From Amyloporia xantha (taxonomy: Eukaryota; Basidiomycota; Agaricomycetes; Polyporales; Adustoporiaceae): a DNA stretch of 64,000 bases. Every line of letters starts with the position of its first letter. The stretch's first letter is position 1. The translations under genes were made by a program, and so were the position numbers. The stretch lies in the NCBI GenBank assembly GCA_036971615.1, contig JAYKKR010000014.1, positions 1 through 64,000 of the forward strand, read 5' to 3'. Shown here piece after piece: positions 1 to 12,076 of this stretch. The notes below the pieces were generated by a model. It made no database searches. It worked only from the letters and a program-made list of their open reading frames with translations, and was not told where the DNA came from.

Positions 1-3000
1 ATGGCCAAAATATCTAGCAAACGGGAATCATTCAGTATACGAAGTCGAGGGAAGAAACTTGAAAGAAGACTCACATTGCCTCGTGTCGTTCCTCGTTAGA
101 GCATCGGAGAACTGTTGTTCACTTGGGACTCGTCCAATCAACCCGTCCCAGCCAACTGACTTCTCATGCTCTTTCAACCACGTTGAGAATCGTCCTTCTG
201 TACTCTTGGAGGTCCCTGAAGTTAGGATTCAAGACATAATATGTCTTATGAGGATTTATGGGAATCCGATCGATCACGACTTCGGTATCTTCAGGCATGT
301 TATCTGGCGATGCATGCCCAAGGCTGTCTTGACACCCTGCGAGCTCAATGCGGTCCATGAGGAAGTCATTGTTAGGGATTCGAATGACGCTCTGTCCCCT
401 CAATGTCGGAAACGACTCCCAAGTGAATCCCTTGGACGTTCTTGTCCAACGCCAAGAACGTATGACTATCCTCGACTCGAAGAGATTTGCCTTGCGTCCT
501 TGCGGCATACCTGTCCAAAACACTCCGTAAGTCGACCACGATCTGATCCACGCCGACTTCTGCAATAGTCACAGAGACTCCATGAAACTGGTACAGATCA
601 AGGATGAAGTATACCAAATCTTCGAGTTCTTCGTCACGACACTCCAAGGGCAGAGCGGAGAAACATTCCAGGAAGTGCGTCGTCCAGTTTGACGTGTATC
701 ATCTGTTTCTTCTCCTGCAGTGCAAGAGTAGCGGCGAATATCTTCTCAATCCTTGACCGCAAAGAGAGCGATTTCTTCGACGGGAATGTTTCTTGGGGCA
801 TCTCAGGATCGTCTGAGGGATGGACATAAGATTCACGACGTCAGACTGGACGTGCTGTTGCTCACCTTAAATGCACCGAACCAGCAAAATTCAATGTCAT
901 GAAGTAATTCCTGTAGCCTCTTGTCAAGCGCAGATCTTTCGGCCCACCATGCTGCTCTAGCCGATTTGTCATCCTTGCGAACACCACCAGCTCGTCGCGT
1001 TCCTTCGTCGTTGAGCCGGAGGATTTCCTTCATCTCTGTCATTACGTCATGAAAGGCTAGGTGCTCGTCGTCGTCGCTCTCTCGTCGACCTTTCAACGGC
1101 AGGCAGAACACGAGTGGCTTGTGCTGTGCCCTCTGTCGAGTAATAAAGATGGTGCTTTTGTCTTCAGTGACGCTAATATTCAAGATCGTCCAATTGGAAG
1201 GCAAAGAGGCTTCCTGCCGTGTTGATATGCGTGTGGCATCGAGCATTTGAGACTGGTATTTGCTTTGGACGAGATCCCAGTATGACCTGACCGCTGGTGA
1301 CATAGGCAGGAGATCCGACTCGTCTTCTGAGTCGTCAAAGATGTCGATCGCATACGTTTGAGCGGTTCCTGAGTTGCTATCGGTAAGCCCTCTGCTGTAA
1401 TGAGGGGCCATCGTAAGTCATTGAAAGACACGGGATCGAAAAATTTGTGCTTGATAGCTTCAAGCATTTCTCGGCGCAGAGTGATTGCGGTTGAAGCATC
1501 TGTCCATAGTTATCAATTGAAGTGAATGACATCAGACGATGGAATAGAAGAGGCACCTATCAATTGACAAATAATGAGAGCAGTATTTTCTTCCCCGGTA
1601 CCGAGGGAGCTGCGCAAGGCCCTTATCAATGCCAGTGAAATCGAAGTATCACGAACATGGGCAACACTTCCTCGTTGTGCGATCAGAGTCAAGTCGCTCC
1701 ATAAGGATCGCTCGGCAGTAGACAGTAGGCTTGCTATCTCTTGTGCAGTGGCTGAAGAAGGGATCGTCTTTTCACTAGACATTCCCATAGGAATTGTGAT
1801 GGCTACTCTAGTGGTAAGTAACACCACATTCATTGCATTTGTTATGCAACTCACCCGACTCTGCCAGAGAGCTCAAGAACATATCAGTACGGAATTGAGA
1901 GTATGCGTCGTCCAGAGTCAGCTTTGCCATGAGAACACTTTTCTCTGCCTATACACACGGTTTAAGTACAAACATGTGAATATATATGATGATATGCTCG
2001 AGTAAACTCACTTTTGTCTCTGCAGACAGGGGAGGAGGAGAGCCGATCAAGCAAACTCTTATATTCCTCACCCGTGTCACGTAGGAGCGATACTGTCCGT
2101 ATATTTAGCATAACTTAGACGAGCGAATGAGAAACATCCGATAAACTGACTATGTTGCCGCAATATCGCAGCAAGAATTGTTGGCGCTAACGTCTCGCCA
2201 GTACTTTGGGTGTGACCACTTGACAATCGAGAAGAAGGCCCAAGTGATTTCCTTCCACTTGAAATAATGAGTAAGCTCGTCATATTTCGGATGACGAGAT
2301 GGCCTACCTAGCATTGGCTCCCTCAAGAGATGAGAACGTCTTGGCTAATTCATCCAACACTCATAGTAGCCTCCTCAAAGAGCTGCTGGGCGTCCTTGTG
2401 CTTAGGCTACGCTGATTATATTCGCCGCGCAGTCGACAAATGTCAGCCGCGTGCGGCCCAGATATATCAGCGACGAAATCAACTGCCTGCATCAGCAGGC
2501 TATATCCTTCCTCAAGATGACCAAGATGCAGCAATGTCTCCCCATTCCGTGCTAGTGCACGGCCGATCGTTGCAGGGAAGTTCATCGACTTTGCTAAGTC
2601 ACTTGCTTGATGTATAAAATACTCTGCTTCACGTGGGGATCCACGGGCACAATAGGCTTGGCTAAGTGCGAAAGAGTCTCCAGAAGGCCCTCGACAATAC
2701 GCCATTCTGCGTTCTCTGTTGCAAATGCATGTCGGAATGCACTTCGCGGCCCAAAGTCCTCGACAGTAGGGCGTGCATTATCGATTGTGTCCGTGTGCTT
2801 GACTTCGAATGGATTATCCATTTCCGCACTTGGCTTGGTGACCTCAGAAGGTCGGAGCCGGGAAATCGTGTCGATAGCACGGTTCCATAGCCGCAGAGAC
2901 TGTAAAAGACCATCAACTGATGTGGATGGATCGTCCTGCGGCGTTACGGCAATTAGGAGAGGAAACAGCATGGAGGGTTGAAGCAAGTCAGGTACTGACC

Positions 3001-6000
3001 CTGGCATATTGAATCGCAGAGAACGCAACCGATGCAATGGCAGTTCGCTCCAGGTTAGCCACACGTTGCTTCACTCGCTGTGCTGTGGACAAGCCTTTCT
3101 CATCTGAAACTAAAGTCGCTGATAGGGCAACAGCTTCGCAATATGCACGAGTCCTGCAATAATGTCAAAATCGTGTCTACATGATCGAGGCCAACATGAC
3201 TTACCCTTCCGAAAAGTAACCGCCGACTGCGAGCGACTCTGCATATCGTGCAAAGAACAGAGTACGAATTTCAGGTGAAACTTCGCTATCGCGCACAACT
3301 GTCAGCGTCTGAGAGTAGATGGTGGCTGCCTTCTCTGCTTTTCCTAACTTGACATACTCGTGAGCGAGCTCAATTGCGATTGTGATATTTTCTAGTTGGC
3401 ATGTCTCAGTACTAAGAGCTGGCATTCCAGGACATGCATCTTACCTTTCAAAGCAGCATTACCACACTGTACACTCAATCTCCGAGCAACGCTGAGTAGG
3501 CGCACTTTCATTAGCACATGACCTAAGAGACCCAGTAGCTGTGACACCATTTCTGCACACAGTATGCGTAAATACTAGGTCTTATCAGCATCAAACAAAC
3601 GCGACATGACTCACGAAGGAGGTTTATCATCTGGGGGAAGCCATCGTGGATTTCGGTCGCCTTGCTGAAGGTTACAGCTGACTTCGGAGGTGTAAGTGAC
3701 GCATTATTCAAGGAGATATCGTTGAGTGCTACGTTATGCAATGTAAATATCATGTTATAGATTTCAGACTGATACCTTTCACCTTTGCGAGCTTTTGGCG
3801 TGGTTGGTGGTTCTGCCTTCACCCTATTGACACGCGCCCTAGTGGGGCCAGTTCGTGACCTGGTAGTCGTCGCCGCCTTCTTGGTAGGCTTCTTGATCAT
3901 ACCATGACTCCGCTTAGGCGACTTTCCTTTAACGGTTGTACTTCCAAGCGACAGCCTACTGCCGGATTGTCTAGGTGCGTGCACAACCATCGTTCGCAAG
4001 GCTTTCCAGGCTTCCTCAGCATGTTGCGCAATTCGCGGGAAACAACGAGGCTCGACTCGAGTGCACCGATGGGCGTGTAGTGCGAGCCATAAAGTGTAAT
4101 TTCTGCAAGATACTCTTTGCGGTATCGTTCAAGGCCGGAGTCGAGACCAGCGTTCTTAGTTACGCGTCAGCAACAGAACAAAGATAAGTGGTTAATACTG
4201 CTTACTTCTTGGCCCAGCAAATGTTTGGCCTGTTCTTCCACTTCCTCCACGCTCAATCCCAGTATCAGCACTGGCCCTATTTGTGTGCCGCCATAGTACT
4301 CCATCTCCAAAGCGTCCAAGACGATTCTGGCTCTCCTGATTGGAGTGTCGCGCGTGTTGTACACGGTTTGCGCGTCGATCAGCAACTGCTGAATAACATG
4401 ATGCACTCCCCGCTTCCATTTGCTCCCGACAAGGCTTGCGACTTGACGCTCGAGCAATGCGCCAATTATACACCTCAGTTCTCGCTCATGGATGATTGCA
4501 GCCCCAGTTTGAGGATGCAATTCAGCTGCGTCATCGACAGCCATGTACCACGATTTTGCCGATATAGCTGAAGGCTCGAGAAATAAGTCGCATGCGCTTA
4601 TATAAGTGACTCTGTCGACAACTCCGCCTCAGCTGCTTCAGAATTGTCGATCCCTCAAAGACTGCCGCAACGGTGGATGTTCGCAGTAATTCCTCAAATG
4701 GAATCTGGCTGAAAGGGAACGCCCTGATGCATTCCCGGAATGCATGACATGCGAGCTGTGGAAACGGGAATAAGTCATACGACGTCGGAAAGTGAGAAAG
4801 GCCAACATACTCTGCGATCTCCAATTTTTGGCTTGGCATACACCCAGTATTTCCCACCGACGCCATAATTGCTCCTCTAACTGCCTCCACCCCTCAACGT
4901 CCCTCTCCTTTTCATCCTCTTTTGGTACAGATCCAAACCGTAAACATCTGTGATGCATGACGAGTGCTCGTCTGCCCAGCTCACATCCTTCGTTCAGGAA
5001 TCGTATGGCGTGCGAAATCCTGTCAGCCTGATACAGTGTGCCTGCGATATTGTGGAAGGCGCCTGCGACACAACGGACATAGTTCGCAAGTACCAGACTG
5101 CCTGCCGGGTGGTGACCTCCATTGTAATTCTCCTTATACCCATCCTCTTCGACGGTTACATCCGTCCCGAGGAGAGTTTCTCGCTTTGCTTCAGTGATAC
5201 TCCGGAGCACCAGTTCCTTCGCATGTTGGAGAAGCTCCCATGACTTCCCATAAGTGTCAGGGTTACGTACGACCAGCACTGTCCGTGCGAGGATCAGAAG
5301 AGAGTCCAAGGCCGGCGTGAATATATCCGTGTCAGCCTCTACACTTTTGCCACCTTCGATACCCTAGATATTCGCGCCATGATGCGTTCAACGAAAACAG
5401 ATGGACATCAGCAAAAATCGCTCAGGCGATTGTGGATAACAAGGATAATGATCGACACCGCACCTCTTGAATAGCAGCCACTAGTACCTCAGCAACGGTT
5501 TCTAAAACGACCCTTGCACCTCGGACTTGGTCCTCAGGAAATCCGCCCTCGGATGTAGGTGATTCCAGAACTCTTGCTACTGCCCGGCGCAGTCTTTCCA
5601 GTGCACGACGCACTTTCGCTCTGATGTCATTGCTCCCTGTGGAAGCCTTCGAACTAAGATCTGTGCGATGATAGGAGAGGAAATGGGAGGATGCCTTAAT
5701 GGTCTCGAGGGCACCCTCGAGACGAACAGCCTTGTCGTTAACTGAGCATTCTAGAAACGAGATATTAGGACTCGACACGAGATTGTACGCGTAGGTCGAT
5801 AGATATGGCTCACCTGCCCATCTTTCGAAAAGTGTACCCGCCTGAGCGAGTGCGGTGCATACAGTAGCAGCTTCCAACATCATATGACCTTGATCGTAGG
5901 TCCTGTGCTCATTCATGCCGTCCTGATGACTGAGTTGACTGGAGGAAGCGACCGAAGGCTGAGAAACTGCGCGTAGAAGAGCGTCCGAGCTACTGCGCAT

Positions 6001-7224
6001 CAGGGTCATGATCCTGTCCAGAGTACGAAGATCCCCTGCCTGTCGCAATGATCAATTAGAAACACCGAGAAGCGGCAGGAGAGGAATTGGAATCAACCAC
6101 GACCTACCTGCTTTGCCCAGCCCACCCAGAACTCACAGAATTTAGTGAATCCCTGGCCCTGCAAGAATATCTCTCGATCGTCACGCCCTTCTACGCAGCG
6201 CACTAGCTCCTCGAATGTGTTCAGAACTGTCTTTGCTGTCGACTCCTTACGTGAGTCTTCTTCAGTCTCACGCTCCGCCGTATACCCATGGGTCCACTTT
6301 ACTGCCTGGTCCCAGAACGTGTTTGCGAGGATCACGCCGGGGCGAGTACGCACAAGACAAAACAGTGCATACTTCTTCAGCTGGAACTTCTGGACCGGTG
6401 TAGCATCAGCTGGAGGGACCATCTTCGCCACAGCCGTGTAAGCCCGTGTGAATAGCGCGTCGTGCTGCTTCGGTGGCAGGTTCACAAAATGCGGGGCCCA
6501 TGGAAGTAATGTAGGAAGCGCAAGATCATGTAGAACCGCGAGGAATTCCGGGAAGTCGGTCGGTTTTCGGCAGTGGAGAGTCAATGCATGCAGCAGGAAT
6601 GTCGCAACGAGGGTAAGTACAACTTCTGAAGGGCGATTGTCATCATGGACGATAGGGAGAGTCAAAAGTTGCATTGCAGACTTTCGTGGTGATTCGTGTT
6701 CTTGCATGTAAATAGCAATGAGTGCCGGACGCATGTCCTCAAGTAACTGCATTGCTGAGCTGTGCTGAGGTTCAAATGGTCAGTCTACAATGGGCTTCAG
6801 CGACCTCTAAGTCACGTACCAGCTCAAGTGAGACAAGCTTGCCAATAATGCTCGATGCTGCACGCTCAGTGTCAACATCGCCCGGACACAGTTCTCGCAG
6901 CTCTGTCAAAGAGCTCCTCGCCGAAGCTACCCAGCTCCCAACACTTCGTACATTCCGCGGGGATTTCTCTTTCTCGAGAGAGGCAAGGTTTTGAGAAGCT
7001 GTGTTGACCGCACGCATTGCATTCGTGCGACGTTCATCTGGAGAATTTTCACAAGACAAATTCTTGGCCTTCGCTTTCCCTTTCGATTTCGGGTCAGAAA
7101 TTGTCAATTTGGTAGCGATTTGTGTCGCCAGCTCCTCAGGTGAAACAGCAGGCACTTTCGACTTCGCAGCTGGCCGACCTATACGAGAGGCTGTTTGACG
7201 AGACTTTGCGGGCACAGAAGGCAT
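1..7224 (-). CDS. ESP1: Separase (C50 cysteine protease), 3' end cut by window edge
   Basis: Separase is the protease that cleaves the cohesin kleisin subunit at anaphase. The ATG at 7222-7224 opens MPSVPAKS, followed by a basic low-complexity stretch. Exon 1 (7224-6820), exon 2 (6764-6109) and exon 3 (from 6039) join in frame through 55 and 69 nt introns. A long helical, TPR-like region follows, with EWRIVEGL near 2.7 kb and the segment SRGSPREAEYF typical of the family as CARGSPREAEYF. A basic linker lies near 3.8-4.0 kb. The conserved pre-catalytic block is at 830-1240 (SVTEDKSTIFITRQRAQHK, AARAAWWAERSALDKR), then RDEELEDLVYFILDLYQ near 620. After a last intron the frame reaches QYFGH, so the catalytic His codon is bases 3-1 and the Cys lies outside the window. 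Several single-base frame breaks occur (near 212, 423, 1350, 4100, 4627 and 4827). I read them as likely consensus errors or decay, not introns. The identification is from memory of the family. Confidence 0.82.
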
Positions 7225-7810
7225 TGTAGAGAGTGAGTTGTAGAGAGTGAGTTGGTGGCGTGGGGTCAGATGCATTCGCGTTCAACGTGAGCGCGGAAAT
7301 CACGTGATCGTGTTTACGTGTCCGACCCCAGGTTGGACGACAGCCACACTTGCGTTACTCTGTACAAGTGGGACCCCTCTTCGACAGAGAACTAGATATT
7401 CCACCAGCTTTACGCTTATTACGATGCCTCAGATCTGTACAAGTGGGACCCCCTCTTCGACAGAGAACTAGATATTCCACCAGCTTTACGCTTATTACGA
7501 TGCCTCAGAGCTTGTGATTCCAATGCTTGCACTATACTAGTAGTTCGTTCACTCCGTATAATTCTCGCAGCTCAGACTTTCAGAAAAGATTGAAATGCGA
7601 ATCATCTCGTCATTTGATAATAGCTGCAATGCAGAAACATACTGGCCGCTATGCCTCACGTCGAACTGATACATATATCAACGCAAAACTATCGCCGCAC
7701 AGGGTAACGATGATGGTCTAGATGTGAGGTTATCAGATCCTCCGACCCATCCATGGTGGCATAGGAAACACTCACCCTCAATATGCGCAGCTGCAAGAGG
7801 AGTATCGCAT
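7225..7810. other. Intergenic region between separase and first peptide gene
   Basis: This is the upstream region of separase (start 7224) and the 3' side of the minus-strand peptide gene at 7811. Apart from the tandem duplication at 7360-7509 I see no gene. The short open frames here are unsupported. Confidence 0.5.
7360..7509. repeat. Two-copy tandem duplication, 75/76 bp unit
   Basis: The unit begins CTGTACAAGTGGGACCCC and ends TTACGATGCCTCAGA. It occurs at 7360-7434 and again at 7435-7509. The two copies differ by one C in the run after GGGA, so the duplication looks recent. It sits 135 bp upstream of the separase start codon. Confidence 0.9.
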
Positions 7811-7965
7811 CTACTTGCTCTTGGGAGGCTCAGCGCAGCCGCATGTCGGCCACGAGCATGTGCCGCCGTTGGCCTCGGTGTTAGCGCACTTCACGGTGTC
7901 CTGTGAAGTACGAAAGGTGAGTCGTGTCCACGAGCAGATAGGACCTCACTGATACCCACAGACAT
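7811..7965 (-). CDS. 31-aa four-cysteine peptide, copy 1
   Basis: This is a two-exon mini-gene. Exon 1 contributes only ATGTCT (7960-7965). A 59 nt GT-AG intron (7901-7959) follows, then exon 2 (7811-7900) with 29 codons and a TAG stop. The peptide starts MSDTVKCANT and ends CGCAEPPKSK. Its cysteines are C7, C17, C22 and C24, with W19 between them, and it has no signal peptide or membrane segment, so a cytosolic product is expected. The C-x9-C-x4-C-x-C spacing could hold one metal ion or two disulfides. It is not a typical fungal metallothionein, because it has only one C-x-C. Seven codons differ from copy 27874, all synonymous (T16, S18, T21, C24, P27, P28 and stop). A TATAAGAGG box lies at 8053-8061, about 90 bp upstream. 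I do not recognise a named family. Confidence 0.85.
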
Positions 7966-8061
7966 TGTTGATAAGTTGGGAAGAGTGTTGGAACGCAAAT
8001 GGAAAGTTGTGTGAGGTAGTCGAGGACTTGAAGTTAGCGGTAGTCAACCCTGCCTCTTATA

Positions 8062-8582
8062 GCTCACAGTGGTGCGGCGTCAACAGTAATTTCTCATTTC
8101 CTATAGGCTTCAGGTAAATGTCTTAGACTGCATTGGTCTGGTCATCTACCAATCAGAATGCGACGGTATGTCAAGTTCTGCTTGGTTATGCTTCTCTCGC
8201 GATCTGTGGGAAGTGTTCCACCTTCGCTCTTCTTAATATGGATCTCTCTGTGCCACTATGATACACAATTTATGTGTCCATCGAACGGCTTATGTTCAGC
8301 GAGGGTGCGGGTCAGCAGTACTCGACATGTTCCGACAGCTAAAGGGTCATCTATATTTTCAGTAATCCTTGATTCTCTCTGTTCCGCCTGTGAACCTGTT
8401 AGTCGTGGACTTCTAGCAGAACTGCTTTTATAGAAATATACACGCCAGAATACTATCGCCTCAACGATACGAGACATATCATGCTTAATGTCTTAATGTA
8501 TCATATGACTGGAGAAGGTATGTATTCATTTCTGGTCATAGACATTGATCGTAAAATTACAAAAACATTTGAAAACTATTTT
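8062..8582. other. Upstream region of peptide copy 1
   Basis: This contains the distal promoter of the peptide gene at 7811. The stretch CCAATCAGAATGCGACGGTATG near 8150, given here in part, is shared in form with the regions upstream of the copies at 11241, 27874 and 28967. I see no coding gene. Confidence 0.4.
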
Positions 8583-10325
8583 GGCGCATGTTAGTTTCCC
8601 CACCGCAGCCTCGACAAGCAGGGATGCAGATGGGTACTTATCCCGAGGGCCACGAAAAGGCCTGCGCCAGGACCGACTCCCAAAGGCGAAGCCGACCCCT
8701 ACCTCGGGACCTCCCCCGCTAACCTCCACACGTCTTTCACATCGAGCCTCTTCATCTTCCTCTTCGCCGTCGTGGCTACTAGAGTAAATGGGCGACAGGG
8801 TAAAGAGGTCAACGCACCAACTGCAACCGACGGAAGTCTATTCCCTCCAGACGCGGCGTCAACGTCGGACTGTTTGAAGAATAGTGCATGTTGATGCATT
8901 CTAGCTTGAGGCACACGTTTGACCGCTTGCTAGTCCTGCTTGCGTCTAGGAGTCTTGCAGGGTCTTAAATTCTTGATGCACACTTTTCTGGATGCGACAA
9001 TGATCAGCTCATACGGCACTGGAAACACGACGAGGAACGGACCTTGATATATCCCACTGGGGGTGACAGTCGCAAGAACCGCCACCCCTCGCCACTCGCG
9101 CGCGTTTCATCATCATCCGTTTATATAGTCATACGACTCGCTGTAAAATAGTAAGTGTTTTCTTGCGTAGGCTGAGCACCCTGTTGTGCGCTTGATGAAT
9201 TGAGCCTATCCTTCACCGCTTGACAGGCGTTATTATTATTGTTGTTTCATTTATTTATCTTGAATCTTCGACGTCTTCATCGTGCGGCGCAAGCACCGCC
9301 GATGTCAGCCCCCGGATGCTTGACGAGGAGCTGTTCTTCTCGACGCCTTCTCGCCAGGAACGGAAACACCCAGAACGGGTGCCGCTCCCACGCACAAACT
9401 GCGCCGTCGGACTCCGCCCGACTAACTGCGTCGGGGGCAACGACTGTAGTCCCATGGGGATGGACTATGCTTTGCTGCGGGGCCCCAGGAGGCATATATA
9501 ATGCCCACAACTGACGACGCATGTATAAATGAGGCGACGAATACGGTGAGTGTGTGGTGCTGCTCACCTGAAGGACGAGAACATTCGCCTATCCTTCACC
9601 GCTTGACTGGCGTTATTTTTATTTTCATTATTTTTGTTTCATTTATTTATTTTGAAGGGCAACGACTGTAGTCCCATAAGGATGGACTATGCTTTGCTGC
9701 GGGGCCCCAGGAAGCAAACACACGGATGCAGATGAGATGGCGCCACAGTAAGTGTATGGTGCTGCTCACCTGAAGGACGAAATTCTTGACTTGCTCTTGT
9801 TCTTGTCCACGTGCCTAGTTGTCAAGTTTAGCAAGGAGCAGACGGTCGAGTGTCGGATGGGTAGGGACGGGACATAGAGGACGTACCTGTTGAAGGAGTG
9901 TTGGGGAATGCGGCGTTCTGGACGGCTCTTTATAGGTTTGGTGAGTGCGGCACGGCGCGTGATTCTAGCCAGCCTCGATGTCAGCCTCGATGTCAGCCAC
10001 ATCGAAGACGCCCACAGCGTTCATCTCCGCCGGAGTTCGGAATCTGCGGCTGGATATTCTGAGGACGGTGGTTGGTCAACATTCAAACTTTTCCTCCACG
10101 CCACGGCGCTAGTTGTCTTGTCCTTGTACTTAGCCGAGGCGTTGCGATTGCTATGCATGTATCATATCGGGACATCTGTACTCATCTGCAGTGCGTCTAT
10201 ATTGTTTGACCGCCGTATTGGGCATATCAGATCGTTGTACAATGGACAACGGGGACTTGAGAGAAATTGAACGTGCAGACGCGTTTGTCACACTTAGTAA
10301 CGCGTTTGTGACTGGACGCGTTCAG
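8583..10325. repeat. Left arm of long inverted repeat (units X, Y, Z)
   Basis: This segment is present in reverse complement at 58612-60489 with high identity. From outside in it has three parts. Unit X (about 8583-9240) contains GGGATAAGTACC-type sequence on the minus strand. Unit Y (about 9240-9510, plus a truncated copy near 9659-9715) carries the palindromic GGGGCCCCAGG. Unit Z (about 9780-10325) has a minus-strand TATAAAGAGCC box near 9932, a doubled 15 bp motif (CAGCCTCGATGT twice near 9970-9995) and ends in a paired ACGCGT element at 10301-10321. No transposase is visible. Frames over unit Y are broken by single-base indels between copies, so coding is doubtful. Confidence 0.8.
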
Positions 10326-11240
10326 TAGAAACCAAGCCTCCCGCAGTCCAGTGCTCGTTTGTCCCAGCCGTGTCGTGGGCTGAATAGGTCTGTGTCCTAT
10401 GTTGTCTGTGTCTCCTAGGAGGTTGAGCAATTCCATGCTACTACCACTAGTTTGATTACTAGTATTGGCATTGTCCTTTGGAGGTATGTAGTGACATCAG
10501 GCGTTGTGTTACTAACGACCATACAGACTACTAAACCTGCATGCTAGACGCTTGCGTTCATCTGTGAGATTATATCTGCTGCCTTTTCGACCGTACCGAG
10601 ATGCTGCAGACGAATGGCACGGGGTGACTATTCGGTTGAATTAATAGGATGATCGAAACGGCGCCATTCGTACCTGTCAAAGCCAGTGCTAAACCCTTCT
10701 TTAGGTTCTATCGCATTGCCATTGCTGTCTCTGGCCTTGCTGATGTTGGACACAGATATTATATTTACAACCACTAACCACACACTGACAGTCAGACGCC
10801 GGGCGTGTGGCATGAAGACGGGTCGCGTAAGGTCGTCTCCTTCTGCAGCCGTCGACGTCCGTCTGACAGCTTGAAAGTCAGTTCAGTATGTGATCATAAT
10901 AATGTCGCTCGACTGATGTACTCTGCGCTACATTGTAGCTGTGTTCTCACTCGAATTGTAACATCTTGTATTCTCATGAGCCGGCAACGTGGAAGGATGA
11001 ACCAACCAGCGGGTGCACAGTTGCTTTCATACAATGATAGCTACAGCATATTAAAGACAATGTCTGTCTATCCCTGATCTACATCACAAAGCGTATAGAT
11101 ACATTGCAAACATGACCCCAGAATTTTCTCGCCTCTGCTCCGTATTCGCTGCTATGCAAGAGCTGTTCTGTGATTGTACCCCTCAGCACCGAGTAAAGTA
11201 CGTACTTCGCACATAATCAGAACAAGAAGGAATATGGAAA
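10326..11240. other. Intergenic region, no gene seen
   Basis: Only short unrelated open frames occur. The right end is the 3' flank of the peptide gene at 11241. Confidence 0.4.
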
Positions 11241-11395
11241 TCACTTGCTCTTGGGAGGCTCAGCGCAGCCGCATGTCGGCCAGGAGCAGGTGCCGCCGTT
11301 GGCCTCGGTGTTAGCGCACTTCACGGTGTCCTGTGAATTCCAATGGGTGAGTCGTATTGAAGAGCGAACAGGACCCCCCTGATACTCACAGACAT
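11241..11395 (-). CDS. 31-aa four-cysteine peptide, copy 2
   Basis: Exon 1 is ATGTCT at 11390-11395, the intron is 11331-11389 (59 nt, GTGAGT start) and exon 2 is 11241-11330, ending in TGA. The encoded peptide is identical to the other intact copies. It differs from copy 27874 at four synonymous sites (T21, C24, P27, P28). The T21, C24, P27 and P28 codons are shared with copy 1 at 7811, so the two are close relatives. A TATAAGAGG box is at 11479-11487, and the TCGACTACC-type start region shared by the class lies between it and the ATG. Confidence 0.85.
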
Positions 11396-11882
11396 TGTGG
11401 ATAGGGGAGAAGAGAGTTAGGAAATGAGTGAGTGATCGCGTGGTGTGGGGTAGTCGAGGGTGTTGGTGCTCGACTCTTCCTCTTATATTTTGTAAAACGG
11501 CCAGGCAGACAATAATCATTGCTTTCTTATAGGTCTGAGGTAAACACCGAGAATGCTATTGGACCGTGCGCGCACGAATAGAATGCGACACTATACTCAT
11601 GCATCGCAGTTTCCATCTCATCATGTGGAACGTGATCCATCGTCGGTTCTCTGTATATGGATCCGTCTGTGCCTCTAGGGTACAAATGTTCCGTGACTCC
11701 GGTAAATCGCGGGCCAGCAGTGCTCATGAGATCATGCTTCTCTGCGAGCTCGCGCTGAGTCAAATGGCACCGATGGGACGGCGTTCGTGATATGGAGGTA
11801 ACAAGTTACTTTTTTGGTCATGGTCGCGCCAAGGCGGAGAATTCTCCGCAATGTGCGGATGAATTGATGAGCGTTCGACAGT

Positions 11883-12010
11883 TCATGGGGAGTACATCCC
11901 GCCGATCGCTTCGGTATTGGCGCACTTAAATGTGTCCTGTGCTCGACAGTGGTCAGTGCTATTGTCCTTCCAGTCGCGATACAATGATAAGGAAAAGTAC
12001 TTACAAACAT
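11883..12010 (-). pseudogene. Decayed copy of the four-cysteine peptide gene
   Basis: Exon 1 reads ATGTTT (12005-12010, S2 changed to F). A 68 nt intron (11937-12004) keeps a good GTAAGT donor. Exon 2 starts at 11936 and reads DTFKCANTEA, then IGGMYSP, then TGA at 11885-11883. C17 has become Tyr, and W19, C22, C24 and the AEPPKSK tail are lost. A TATAAAGGG box remains at 12068-12076. The several amino-acid changes contrast with none in the intact copies, so this gene no longer makes the conserved product. It could make a 19-residue variant if transcribed. Confidence 0.75.
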
Positions 12011-12076
12011 GACGATTGAGGGGGTTGTGGAGTAGTCGAGGACTTAAGTCGTAAGGTATTGCAGAGTCCCTTTATA

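Noticed and set aside
9277..9567. Protein-coding gene in repeat unit Y (VVAPDAVSRAESDG frame)
   Set aside because: The three copies differ by one-base indels that change the C-terminus, so the frame is not maintained.
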